Of a DNA stretch of 9,138 nt, positions 1 to 6,010 are shown piece after piece. Both the position numbers and the translations under genes were made by a program. Position 1 is the first letter of the stretch; each line of letters begins with the position of its first letter. The notes under the pieces were generated by a model. It ran no database searches and had not been told where the DNA came from. It saw only the letters and a list, made by a program, of their open reading frames with translations. The DNA is from Candidatus Woesearchaeota archaeon (lineage in GTDB: Archaea; Nanobdellota; Nanobdellia; Woesearchaeales; ARS49), in NCBI GenBank assembly GCA_016203345.1, contig JACQMZ010000105.1, forward strand, positions 1 through 9,138, given 5' to 3'.

Positions 1-10
1 CTGTCTAACT

Positions 11-211
11 ATGATTGAGACTGAAGTAAAGAAATGGGGAAATTCGCTCGGCATAGTACTTCCTGCTGATGCTGTCAGAGAGATGGGGCTCAAGCAAGGA
101 GACCAGGTTGTAGTAGATGTCACGGCCAAGAAACGTGTTGACGGTTTTGGCATGGCGAAAGGCGCGGCACCATATGAAGAAGAACCGTTTGAACATGAGG
201 ATTTAGGGTGA
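11..211 (+). CDS. vapB: AbrB-fold antitoxin (VapB/MazE-like)
   Basis: A 66-residue protein whose first 45 or so residues match the SpoVT-AbrB swapped-hairpin DNA-binding fold: a hydrophilic first strand with KKWGNSLGIVLP, then a short helix (ADAVREMGL) and the hallmark KQGDQVVVDV strand. The acidic tail (about residues 55-66, EEEPFEHEDLG) is the sort of segment that wraps round and blocks the partner nuclease. It is immediately followed by a PIN-domain gene overlapping by 4 bases (GTGA), the classic antitoxin-first order with translational coupling. As known for this family, the antitoxin neutralises the toxin and, alone or in complex, represses the shared promoter. That promoter lies off the left edge: only 10 bases precede the ATG, so neither TATA box nor operator can be seen. 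The call as a toxin-antitoxin antitoxin rests on both the fold and the neighbour. Confidence 0.88.
   Translation: MIETEVKKWGNSLGIVLPADAVREMGLKQGDQVVVDVTAKKRVDGFGMAKGAAPYEEEPFEHEDLG
197..200 (+). promoter_or_regulatory. Ribosome binding site GAGG deciding the vapC GTG start
   Basis: GAGG lies 7 bases before the GTG at 208, inside the vapB coding region. It supports internal translation initiation at the GTG that overlaps the vapB stop. It is one of few Shine-Dalgarno-like sites here, as most first genes in the window appear leaderless. Confidence 0.55.
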
Positions 212-597
212 CTAGCTACATTGTTGATGCGTACGCGTGGATTGAGTATTTTCGCGGCAGTAAAAAGGGAGAACCATTCAAGAAACTGCTTATGTCTGAG
301 GCCATTGCTTTTATTTCAGTTGAATGCACGATCGCAGAAGTGAGACTTTGGGCCATACGGAACACCATAGACTTCGATAAACTCTTTGTTGTGATGAAAG
401 CCAATTCATCTTTCTCCCCCGTTACGCTTCATGACTGGATTGAAGCAGCAGCCATCCGGCAAGAGATGAGAAAAACACGCGAAAGATTCGGGCTCATTGA
501 CGCTCTTCTGCTCGTCAAGCAAAAGGAACAACGATGCCATATCATTACCGGAGACCCCCACTTCAAAGGGCTCCCATCCATTACTTACCTTGTCTAG
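208..597 (+). CDS. vapC: PIN-domain ribonuclease toxin (VapC-like)
   Basis: A 129-residue PIN-domain protein, the usual VapC length. It opens with YIVDAYAWIEYF, giving the first metal-binding acid Asp7. Glu44 follows in TIAEVRLW, Asp98 in FGLIDALLL and Asp116 in IITGDPHF, so the full acidic quartet that holds Mg2+ or Mn2+ is present and the nuclease should be active. VapC toxins cut specific RNAs (tRNAs or rRNA in characterised cases); the target here cannot be read from sequence. The start is a GTG whose last two bases form part of the vapB TGA stop, with GAGG 7 bases upstream. The gene ends at a TAG within CTAG, which also supplies a stop for a minus-strand ORF, so it is convergent with the ileS transcription unit with no spacer. 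Confidence 0.9.
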   Translation: MTSYIVDAYAWIEYFRGSKKGEPFKKLLMSEAIAFISVECTIAEVRLWAIRNTIDFDKLFVVMKANSSFSPVTLHDWIEAAAIRQEMRKTRERFGLIDALLLVKQKEQRCHIITGDPHFKGLPSITYLV

Positions 598-800
598 ATG
601 CTTTCTTCCACATGAACTAAAAATAAGATACAGCAAGTGCGATCCAGAATATAGCGACCGATCAATTCACAGCAGTCTACCTGCTCCTTTCCAAGCGTCT
701 TCACTTTCTTTTGGGTAGTCAAACCAAATTCGTGCGCTCGTAACATCGCACAAGTGAGCAAATGCATGGAATCTATGCTAAAGTATGGTGGTTGTGTCAT
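594..800 (-). CDS. Possible small hypothetical protein downstream of ileS
   Basis: A 68-residue reading frame that starts at an ATG overlapping the ileS TGA (ATGA, 797-800) and ends in the CTAG shared with vapC. An AAGGA-like stretch lies just upstream within the last ileS codons, with short spacing. The protein begins MTQPPYFSIDSMHLL, has a basic middle (TTQKKVKTLGKEQ) and two Cys pairs (Cys43-Cys44 and Cys55-Cys56) near its hydrophobic end. I recognise no family. The stop-start overlap is the main support for it being real, since the same coupling joins the retropepsin and RimK genes in this window. Against it are its short length, the high cysteine content and the absence of a recognisable domain. 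If it is not a gene, the 598-796 gap holds nothing else that I can identify. Confidence 0.35.
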   Translation of the reverse strand: MTQPPYFSIDSMHLLTCAMLRAHEFGLTTQKKVKTLGKEQVDCCELIGRYILDRTCCILFLVHVEESI

Positions 801-3619
801 TGTTCCTTCTCTAGCCCAATCATCATTTTTTCTTCTTTGATGATGCTTTCTTCCTTGTGCGGAAGTTGTGCAGGCGAGGCAAACTCTACTTGCGACGCCC
901 CCACTTGCTTCGTCATAGACTGAATATGCGCGTGCAGTTTTTTCTGCGCTGCAGGAGTACACTCAATCTTTACAGACACTATATCAGTCGGTTTTAACCC
1001 TGCTTGTTTTCTCAACTGCTGAATTCGGCGAACAACGTCCCTCGCAAACCCTTCTGCCTCAAGCTCTGGAGTCAAGACAGTGTCGAGTTTGACAGACAGT
1101 TCCTTGCCTGATTTACAGACAACTGACTTGACATTTATTTCATCAGCGATAAGATCAGTGTACTCTTTCGGAATTTCGGCACCAGTGATTTCGAGCTTTG
1201 CGAGCGCCTGCTTCACTGGAATTTTTGCTGTGTCGCGCTCAGCCAACGCAAGCTTCACAATCTCCCGCGTTCGCGCCATCGTGTCAAGCACGTCTTTGTT
1301 GATGAGTTTCACATCCGCAGAAGGCCACTCTTCCAAATGAACAGACAACTTTGACTTTGCAGACTTTGTTTCCTGAAACACTTTCTCGGCAACAAACGGC
1401 GCAAGCGGAGCCGCAACCTTTGAAAATTCCTGCAGAACCAAACGCAAGCACGCGGCGGCCTCTTGGTTTTCATCATCACTCTTAAACCTGTCCCTGCTTC
1501 TGCGCACAAACCACGTTGAAAGGTCGTCAATAAACAGGAACAAGACGTTGCATGCATCCACCACATTGTAGGCATCCATGTGCTGGGTGATGTCTGCAAT
1601 CATTTGGTGCAGGCGCGCAAGCACCCATCTGTCCAATAAATGGGAAAATTGCGTGACGCTCTCAGCATTTACTGCGTACAATTTGTAAAAATTCAACACG
1701 TTCGTAAAAAGAAGAGTGAACTTTCGATACACTTCCCCCACGCCCTTATCCTCAAACCTGACAGCTTCACCGCGCATGACTGCACTACTCAGCATGTACA
1801 AACGGAACGCATCTGCGCCGTACTTCTCCAGCAAAATAAACGGGTCTGTGAAGTTCCGTTTTGATTTGGACATCTTGGTACCGTCAGCAGCAAGGAAAGT
1901 TCCTGTCGTGAGAACATTCAAGAAAGGCGGCTTGTCAAACAAAATTCCTGAAATAACTAAGCTCACATAAAACCACGCGCGCGTCTGGGCGATATATTCA
2001 GAGACAAAATGCCCTGGAAAACTTTTTTCGAACTTATCCTTGTTCTCAAATGGGTAATGCATTTGCGCAAATGGCATGCTTGCAGACTCCACCCAACAAT
2101 CCATCACTTCAGGAATCCTGCACATCATGCTCTTGCACTTCGCGCACGGAATGTGCACCTCATCCATCACGTGCTTGTGCAAGTCAACAACCTTCGGAAA
2201 ATCACTCGCCAGCTTTTTCAGCTCCTCAACACTGCCCACAACAACAGTCTCGCCGCACTTGTGGCACCGCCACACTGGAATGCTCGTCGCCCAATACCTG
2301 TTTCTTGAAATGTTCCAGTCAGGCGCAGTCTCCAGCGTATTCTTGAAGCGTCCAAACTTGAGGTGCGCAGGATACCAGTTCATTTGCTCATTTAATTCCA
2401 GCAATCGCGCCTTTACCCGCTGGACATTGATAAACCAAGCAGGGATCGCGTGGTAGAACAGCGTAGTTTCACACCGATAACAAAAAGGATACGAGTGCGT
2501 GTACATTTGTTCCTTGAACACCAGATTACGCTGTTTCAAATCAAGCGAAACATCCTTGTCCAAATCCTTAAACCACAATCCTTTCCACTGCCCATACATT
2601 ACGTGTCCTGTCGCGTCAATGTGCTGAATTAAAGGCAGGTCATATTTCTTAATCAGTTCATAATCCAGCTCTCCATACAACGCGACATGCATCACTCCTG
2701 TGCCATCCGTCGCCGTGATGCCTTCTCCACCGTCAACAATAATCAATGCCTTGCTTTTTTCGTGCACGGGGTATAATGGCTCATATTCCAAGCCGAGAAG
2801 CGCTTTTCCTGGCACGGTTTCGACGATTTTGGCACCGGGAGCAACCAGCGGGAGCGTGTCTTTAGCCAGCCAAAAGTATTCCTCATCCTGCTCAATTTTC
2901 ACATAATCCAATGCAGGATTGACTGCCAATCCGACATTGCCAAACAACGTCCACGGCGTCGTGGTCCACGCCAGCACAGACGTGTTCTGATCTTTCCTGA
3001 GTTTAAACTTTACGTACAACGTCTTTTCCGTGACGTCTTTGTAGCTGTTGTCCATGGCAACTTCAAAGTGCGAGATGGGTGTTTCGCAACGCGCACAGTA
3101 CAGCAAAACCTTTTTTCCTTCATACAAAAATCCCTTCTGCCACAACTGCTTAAATGCCCACCACACTGATTCGATGTAATTCGTATCCATTGTTTTGTAC
3201 GAATTATCAAACTCCACCCACCTGCCCAAACGGTGCACTGCCTTCTTCCACTCCTGCGCATACATAAGAACCTTGCCGCGGCAAAATTCGTTAAACTTTA
3301 CAATTCCAAACTCCTCAATTTGCTTCTTGTGGCGAATCTTCAACTCCTTTTCCGCAATATTTTCAATAGGAAGGCCATGACAATCCCAACCCCACACGCG
3401 CTCCACACAAAACCCCTTCATGGTCCAATAACGAGGAATTGTATCTTTAGTAGTTGAGGCCAACAAGTGACCATGATGAGGAAGCCCTGTGGCAAAAGGA
3501 GGACCATCATAAAACACAAACTGTTTCTTCCCCTTCCGCTGCTCCACAGACTTCTCAAACACTTTATTCTTGTCCCAGAAGTCAAGAATTTCTTTCTCGT
3601 ACGCGACAGGATCGGCCAT
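797..3619 (-). CDS. ileS: Isoleucyl-tRNA synthetase, archaeal/eukaryotic type
   Basis: Class I synthetase of 940 residues that charges tRNA-Ile in the cytoplasm. The Rossmann domain carries FYDGPPFATGLP followed by HHGH at 48-51 (a HIGH variant), and KMSKS sits at 582-586. The CP1 editing domain is recognisable by WTTTPWT (218-224) with Asn228, and by a GTG-x-x-H block ending in His311 and Asp319, but that second block looks shortened (see findings). Cysteine pairs at 175/178, 380/383, 452/455 and 492/495 suggest zinc sites. DRWVLARL (663-670) opens the helical anticodon-binding domain. From memory archaeal homologues run to roughly 1040-1070 residues, so this one is about 100 shorter at the C-terminus, ending in a Lys/Glu-rich tail. 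The ATG at 3619 is chosen because it begins the normal N-terminus and a TATA box is centred 26-27 bases upstream, implying a leaderless message. Confidence 0.96.
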   Translation of the reverse strand: MADPVAYEKEILDFWDKNKVFEKSVEQRKGKKQFVFYDGPPFATGLPHHGHLLASTTKDTIPRYWTMKGFCVERVWGWDCHGLPIENIAEKELKIRHKKQIEEFGIVKFNEFCRGKVLMYAQEWKKAVHRLGRWVEFDNSYKTMDTNYIESVWWAFKQLWQKGFLYEGKKVLLYCARCETPISHFEVAMDNSYKDVTEKTLYVKFKLRKDQNTSVLAWTTTPWTLFGNVGLAVNPALDYVKIEQDEEYFWLAKDTLPLVAPGAKIVETVPGKALLGLEYEPLYPVHEKSKALIIVDGGEGITATDGTGVMHVALYGELDYELIKKYDLPLIQHIDATGHVMYGQWKGLWFKDLDKDVSLDLKQRNLVFKEQMYTHSYPFCYRCETTLFYHAIPAWFINVQRVKARLLELNEQMNWYPAHLKFGRFKNTLETAPDWNISRNRYWATSIPVWRCHKCGETVVVGSVEELKKLASDFPKVVDLHKHVMDEVHIPCAKCKSMMCRIPEVMDCWVESASMPFAQMHYPFENKDKFEKSFPGHFVSEYIAQTRAWFYVSLVISGILFDKPPFLNVLTTGTFLAADGTKMSKSKRNFTDPFILLEKYGADAFRLYMLSSAVMRGEAVRFEDKGVGEVYRKFTLLFTNVLNFYKLYAVNAESVTQFSHLLDRWVLARLHQMIADITQHMDAYNVVDACNVLFLFIDDLSTWFVRRSRDRFKSDDENQEAAACLRLVLQEFSKVAAPLAPFVAEKVFQETKSAKSKLSVHLEEWPSADVKLINKDVLDTMARTREIVKLALAERDTAKIPVKQALAKLEITGAEIPKEYTDLIADEINVKSVVCKSGKELSVKLDTVLTPELEAEGFARDVVRRIQQLRKQAGLKPTDIVSVKIECTPAAQKKLHAHIQSMTKQVGASQVEFASPAQLPHKEESIIKEEKMMIGLEKEQ

Positions 3620-3640
3620 GTGGTTATTTCACGGACGACA

Positions 3641-3650
3641 GTTTAAAAAC
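3641..3650 (-). promoter_or_regulatory. TATA-like promoter box of ileS
   Basis: On the minus strand this reads GTTTTTAAAC, centred 26-27 bases before the ileS ATG at 3619. Transcription from such an archaeal box would start at or next to the ATG, giving a leaderless mRNA. There is no Shine-Dalgarno motif in the intervening bases. Confidence 0.55.
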
Positions 3651-3669
3651 TTTGCTCAAGCTAAACTTT

Positions 3670-3700
3670 TGCAGTTCGCCTTTCGGCTCACGACACTGCA
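3670..3700 (-). terminator. Hairpin straddling the stop of the copper lipoprotein gene
   Basis: TGCAGT (3670-3675) pairs perfectly with ACTGCA (3695-3700). Nested inside is GCC (3678-3680) with GGC (3685-3687), closing a loop that reads GAAA on the minus strand, a stable GNRA tetraloop. The structure covers the TGA at 3688-3690. On the minus strand it is followed by AAAAGTTTAG and, about 20 bases further on, TTTTT within the ileS promoter. It could help end transcription or protect the 3' end; archaeal termination relies mainly on T-runs, so the role is uncertain. Confidence 0.35.
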
Positions 3701-5049
3701 AGAATTCCCTGCCCGCCTAAAGCGTTCTTGGGCAACGATACGTATCCTGCAACCTCCATGCGATCCATGTCGATCACGCCGATCCACGGCACGAATTTGT
3801 GGCTGACGTATGCGTACATGCCGCCGCCTGCTTTGAGCCCATACGTAATGGCGTGTGCTCCTGCGCCGGCAGGCAGGACTTTAATAGTGTCAAATGTTGA
3901 CGCGTTCAAGACCGCGACACTTCCTTCGCCGGAGAGGGCAACAAGAATATATTTTCCATCAGGACTTGGCACTGCCTGTATAGGCGATTTTCCCACGATG
4001 TATTCTTTTACCGTCTGTTTTTTGTCCACGTCAAACGCAATAAATTTTCCTGTCACAAGACTCGCAGTCCACGCGCGGGTTCCATCGGCAGAAATGCCTG
4101 CAAACAAAGGCAAAGGATCTACGGTATGCTCAAACACTTTCTCATCATGCGTCAAGTCCCACACCGCAATGCTCCCACCTTCTGTATGCGCAACAGCCAT
4201 CCTTGTGGAGTCTCCGCTTATCCAGTGGCCATGAGGGCCGCGGCCTGCCTCAGCATGTTCGTCGCCATGATCATGAGGTCCATTAATGGTTCGCAAAGTT
4301 TTAAGAGTTTCATAGTTAGAATCAAGCACAACGATGCCGTCATCGCCCTGGACCGTCACGTATATTTTTCCACGCGCAGTCATCACGTGCGCAGGACTTT
4401 CCCCTACATACACCTGCCGCAACACAAGACCGCTATACCTATCAATGACTGAAATATACTTATCAAACCAATTTGTTTGCAGGACATGATTTCCATCCTC
4501 GCTCAGCCATAAATTGTGCGGATTGTTCAAGTGCTTGTCATCAATTACTCTTTTGACCTTCCACGTGGACGCGTCAATGACAACAATAGTTCCTGGCTTT
4601 GGTTTTCCCGACACGACCTGAAACTGGGCGTCCAGCCACACCTCTCCCACACCAGGCTGAAACGGCACAGCACCAGGCACTTGCTGTGCGGCAGGCGGCC
4701 ACGGAAGCCAGCTTGGCAAGCGATCGTCAGGCACTTCCATACCAACACCAATCAAGCCCTGCATATACGGGTGAATCGGACAAAAGTAATGGTAGATTCC
4801 AGGGGTGGAAAACGTGTAATTCCATGTGGCAGTGAAGTGACCGCTCGCGAACTTTTCAGGACCTGAAAGGATATTTACAGGGTGAACCACTGCCGCCATG
4901 CTGTTGTCCCATGACACTGTCGTGCCAGGAGCAACTTCCAAAACAGCAGGGACATACCATGGTGGAGTGTCCTGTATTTTGATAGTGGTCTGCGTACTGC
5001 AAGCGAGCAGCGCCAACAGAACAACACTACACGCTACTCTTTTCCACAT
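3688..5049 (-). CDS. Lipoprotein with cupredoxin domain and beta-propeller
   Basis: A 453-residue secreted protein. Residues 1-17 form a signal peptide ending in lipobox LLAC, so Cys17 is probably lipid-anchored. Residues about 22-106 are a cupredoxin domain with type-1 copper ligands: His56 in VVHPVN, then Cys90, His93 and Met96 in YHYFCPIHPYMQG. There is a single Cys, so it is not a CuA centre. After a Pro-rich linker (about 107-135) come roughly seven YVTN/YncE-like blades (about 136-453) with strands such as TIVVIDAST, YISVIDRYS and SIAVWDLT and turns SADG and SPDG. Histidines 178, 221, 275 and 399 recur near one blade position, and an extra loop (257-276) holds His259, 261, 265, 273 and 275. 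An envelope electron-transfer or copper-dependent role is likely; the substrate is unknown. It is divergent from an HxlR-like regulator and probably transcribed with a leader of about 22 bases. Confidence 0.85.
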   Translation of the reverse strand: MWKRVACSVVLLALLACSTQTTIKIQDTPPWYVPAVLEVAPGTTVSWDNSMAAVVHPVNILSGPEKFASGHFTATWNYTFSTPGIYHYFCPIHPYMQGLIGVGMEVPDDRLPSWLPWPPAAQQVPGAVPFQPGVGEVWLDAQFQVVSGKPKPGTIVVIDASTWKVKRVIDDKHLNNPHNLWLSEDGNHVLQTNWFDKYISVIDRYSGLVLRQVYVGESPAHVMTARGKIYVTVQGDDGIVVLDSNYETLKTLRTINGPHDHGDEHAEAGRGPHGHWISGDSTRMAVAHTEGGSIAVWDLTHDEKVFEHTVDPLPLFAGISADGTRAWTASLVTGKFIAFDVDKKQTVKEYIVGKSPIQAVPSPDGKYILVALSGEGSVAVLNASTFDTIKVLPAGAGAHAITYGLKAGGGMYAYVSHKFVPWIGVIDMDRMEVAGYVSLPKNALGGQGILAVS

Positions 5050-5069
5050 AGTCCTGTACCTGTGTCACG

Positions 5070-5090
5070 TTCCACTCTGTCTTTGTGGAA
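5070..5090 (-). promoter_or_regulatory. Dyad TTCCAC-N9-GTGGAA, candidate operator of the copper lipoprotein gene
   Basis: TTCCAC (5070-5075) and GTGGAA (5085-5090) are a perfect inverted repeat with a 9-base spacer. A third copy, TTCCAC at 5042-5047, overlaps the lipoprotein start codon and makes an 8-base match (TTTCCACA, 5041-5048) to TGTGGAAA (5084-5091). With the TATA box at 5095-5104 on the minus strand, transcription should begin near 5072, so the dyad covers about -18 to +3. A protein bound there would block the polymerase. Confidence 0.5.
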
Positions 5091-5094
5091 ACAA

Positions 5095-5104
5095 CTTATT
5101 TAAG
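5095..5104. promoter_or_regulatory. Near-palindromic TATA box shared by two divergent genes
   Basis: CTTATTTAAG is symmetrical apart from its centre and reads as a TATA box on both strands. On the plus strand its centre is 28-29 bases before the hxlR-like ATG, giving a leaderless message. On the minus strand its centre is about 50 bases before the lipoprotein ATG, giving a leader of roughly 22 bases. No better box was seen for either gene in the 78-base gap. Confidence 0.5.
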
Positions 5105-5109
5105 CAAGC

Positions 5110-5140
5110 GGTATCTTCAGGGATACCATGGAACGGTATC
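5110..5140 (+). promoter_or_regulatory. GGTATC/GATACC triple half-site, candidate operator of the hxlR-like gene
   Basis: GGTATC (5110-5115), GATACC (5122-5127) and GGTATC (5135-5140) are perfect half-sites in alternating orientation with spacers of 6 and 7 bases. The first pair lies between the TATA box and the predicted start; the third is inside the coding region just past the ATG at 5128. The placement suits autorepression by the encoded dimeric regulator. Confidence 0.55.
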
Positions 5141-5466
5141 ATGCAGCTGACTGCCCTGTCAATGCCATTGTGCAGCCGTTAAAGTCCAAGTGGATGTTTC
5201 CCTTGCTTGTGCGGCTTGCACGCGGTCCTGGCAGGTTTTTGTTTTTGAAGAAGTCCTTGTCTCCTATCACCAGCAAGACGCTGGCGTCAAGCCTTAGAAA
5301 AGCATATGAGCACGGTTTTGTGGCCAAGCAGAAAGGCGCGTATGTCCTGACAGAAACGGGAAGGCATTTGTTACATGGCGTGAAGAGTTTGTCGTCATCA
5401 GACGTGTGTTCTTCATGTGCAGGATATGCGATATGCCGTTCGAGTGACAAGGGCGCTGTACTGTAA
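5128..5466 (+). CDS. HxlR-family winged-helix regulator with extra cysteines
   Basis: A 112-residue single-domain regulator. The N-terminus ADCPVNAIVQPLKSKWMFPLL matches the HxlR family pattern in which a Cys-Pro pair precedes the first helix and a KW motif. Residues about 36-85 form the winged helix, ending in YVLTETGRHLL, again family-typical. Cys9 corresponds in position to the N-terminal redox-sensing Cys of characterised relatives (YodB, HypR). Unusually, the tail has Cys94, Cys97 and Cys103 in a CxxC-x5-C arrangement, which could bind a metal or form disulfides. The ATG at 5128 has a TATA box 28-29 bases upstream and no Shine-Dalgarno motif, so the message should be leaderless. The gene is divergent from the copper lipoprotein and 34 bases upstream of the membrane winged-helix gene. 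Inferred role: redox- or metal-responsive control of this locus, including its own promoter. Confidence 0.85.
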   Translation: MERYHAADCPVNAIVQPLKSKWMFPLLVRLARGPGRFLFLKKSLSPITSKTLASSLRKAYEHGFVAKQKGAYVLTETGRHLLHGVKSLSSSDVCSSCAGYAICRSSDKGAVL

Positions 5467-5467
5467 A

Positions 5468-5477
5468 GTTTAAATAG
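5468..5477 (+). promoter_or_regulatory. TATA box of the membrane winged-helix gene
   Basis: GTTTAAATAG, centred 28-29 bases before the ATG at 5501, begins just after the hxlR-like stop. It is the closest match to an archaeal TATA box in the window and shows that the downstream gene has its own leaderless promoter rather than relying only on read-through. Confidence 0.65.
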
Positions 5478-5486
5478 CTGTTAGTT

Positions 5487-5501
5487 TTACACTGCGTGTA
5501 A
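5487..5501 (+). promoter_or_regulatory. Perfect dyad TTACAC-TGC-GTGTAA at the transcription and translation start
   Basis: A 15-base inverted repeat, 6-base arms and 3-base centre, whose last base is the A of the ATG at 5501. It occupies about -13 to +2 relative to the predicted start, directly downstream of the TATA box. It is a good candidate for an autoregulatory operator of the winged-helix protein encoded here. Confidence 0.55.
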
Positions 5502-6001
5502 TGGTTTTGCAGCGACGAATCGGATTGGCTTTGATGGCTGCGGCAGTTGTGCTCTTTGTTCTGGGCTATTGGTATGTTACATCTGCAGAACAAGCTTTGC
5601 TTACAGGCCATACGCTGACTCAACAAGGAGAATGCGTCCACCAGGAACAAGAAGTCTGCCCATTTCAGCAAATGAATAAACTCGCAGTCCCCAAATATCT
5701 CGGACTGTTTGCAGACCTAGTGCTGTTCGCTTGCGGGTTGCACCTGTTTCTCAAGAAAACGCCTGAAGAGCGAGCGCTAAGGCAAGCAAAGAAAACAGCA
5801 CATGCAGTCGGAGGTCCGGAAGGCAAAGCTTATGAAGAGATCATGAACGCAGGGGGCATGATTTTTCAGAACGAACTGGTTGAGAAACTCGGCCTGTCAA
5901 AGGTAAAAGTCACGCGCATTCTGGACAAGCTCGAAGGCAAAGGACTTATAGAGCGAAGGCGACGCGGCATGACAAATGTTGTTATTTTAAAACCGCAGTG
6001 A
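5501..6001 (+). CDS. Membrane-anchored winged-helix regulator
   Basis: A 166-residue protein with two membrane segments (about 7-27 and 64-84) joined by a short loop that, by the positive-inside rule (Arg5-Arg6 before TM1, Lys85-Lys86 after TM2), faces outwards. The loop contains His37, Cys45, His47 and Cys53, possible ligands or a disulfide. A charged linker (86-105) leads to a cytoplasmic MarR-like winged helix at about 107-166: helix-turn-helix FQNELVEKLGLSKVKVTRIL, the KGLIERRRRG wing and a final strand NVVILKP. Similar membrane-bound one-component regulators are known in archaea, but I cannot name a characterised one. It has its own TATA box and dyad. Its position suggests it senses the envelope state in which the copper lipoprotein works (inference). 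The next gene is convergent 9 bases away, and the T-rich run from 6007 onward may end this transcript. Confidence 0.75.
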   Translation: MVLQRRIGLALMAAAVVLFVLGYWYVTSAEQALLTGHTLTQQGECVHQEQEVCPFQQMNKLAVPKYLGLFADLVLFACGLHLFLKKTPEERALRQAKKTAHAVGGPEGKAYEEIMNAGGMIFQNELVEKLGLSKVKVTRILDKLEGKGLIERRRRGMTNVVILKPQ

Positions 6002-6010
6002 AACTGGTTT

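Noticed and set aside
598..796. tRNA or other structured RNA in the gap between vapC and ileS
   Set aside because: No TPsiC-like GTTCGANTC box, acceptor pairing or T-run ending was found on either strand.
3688..5049. Calling the copper lipoprotein a nitrous oxide reductase or cytochrome cd1 nitrite reductase
   Set aside because: Domain order is reversed relative to N2O reductase, the copper site has one Cys rather than the CuA pair, and no CxxCH heme motif is present for cd1.
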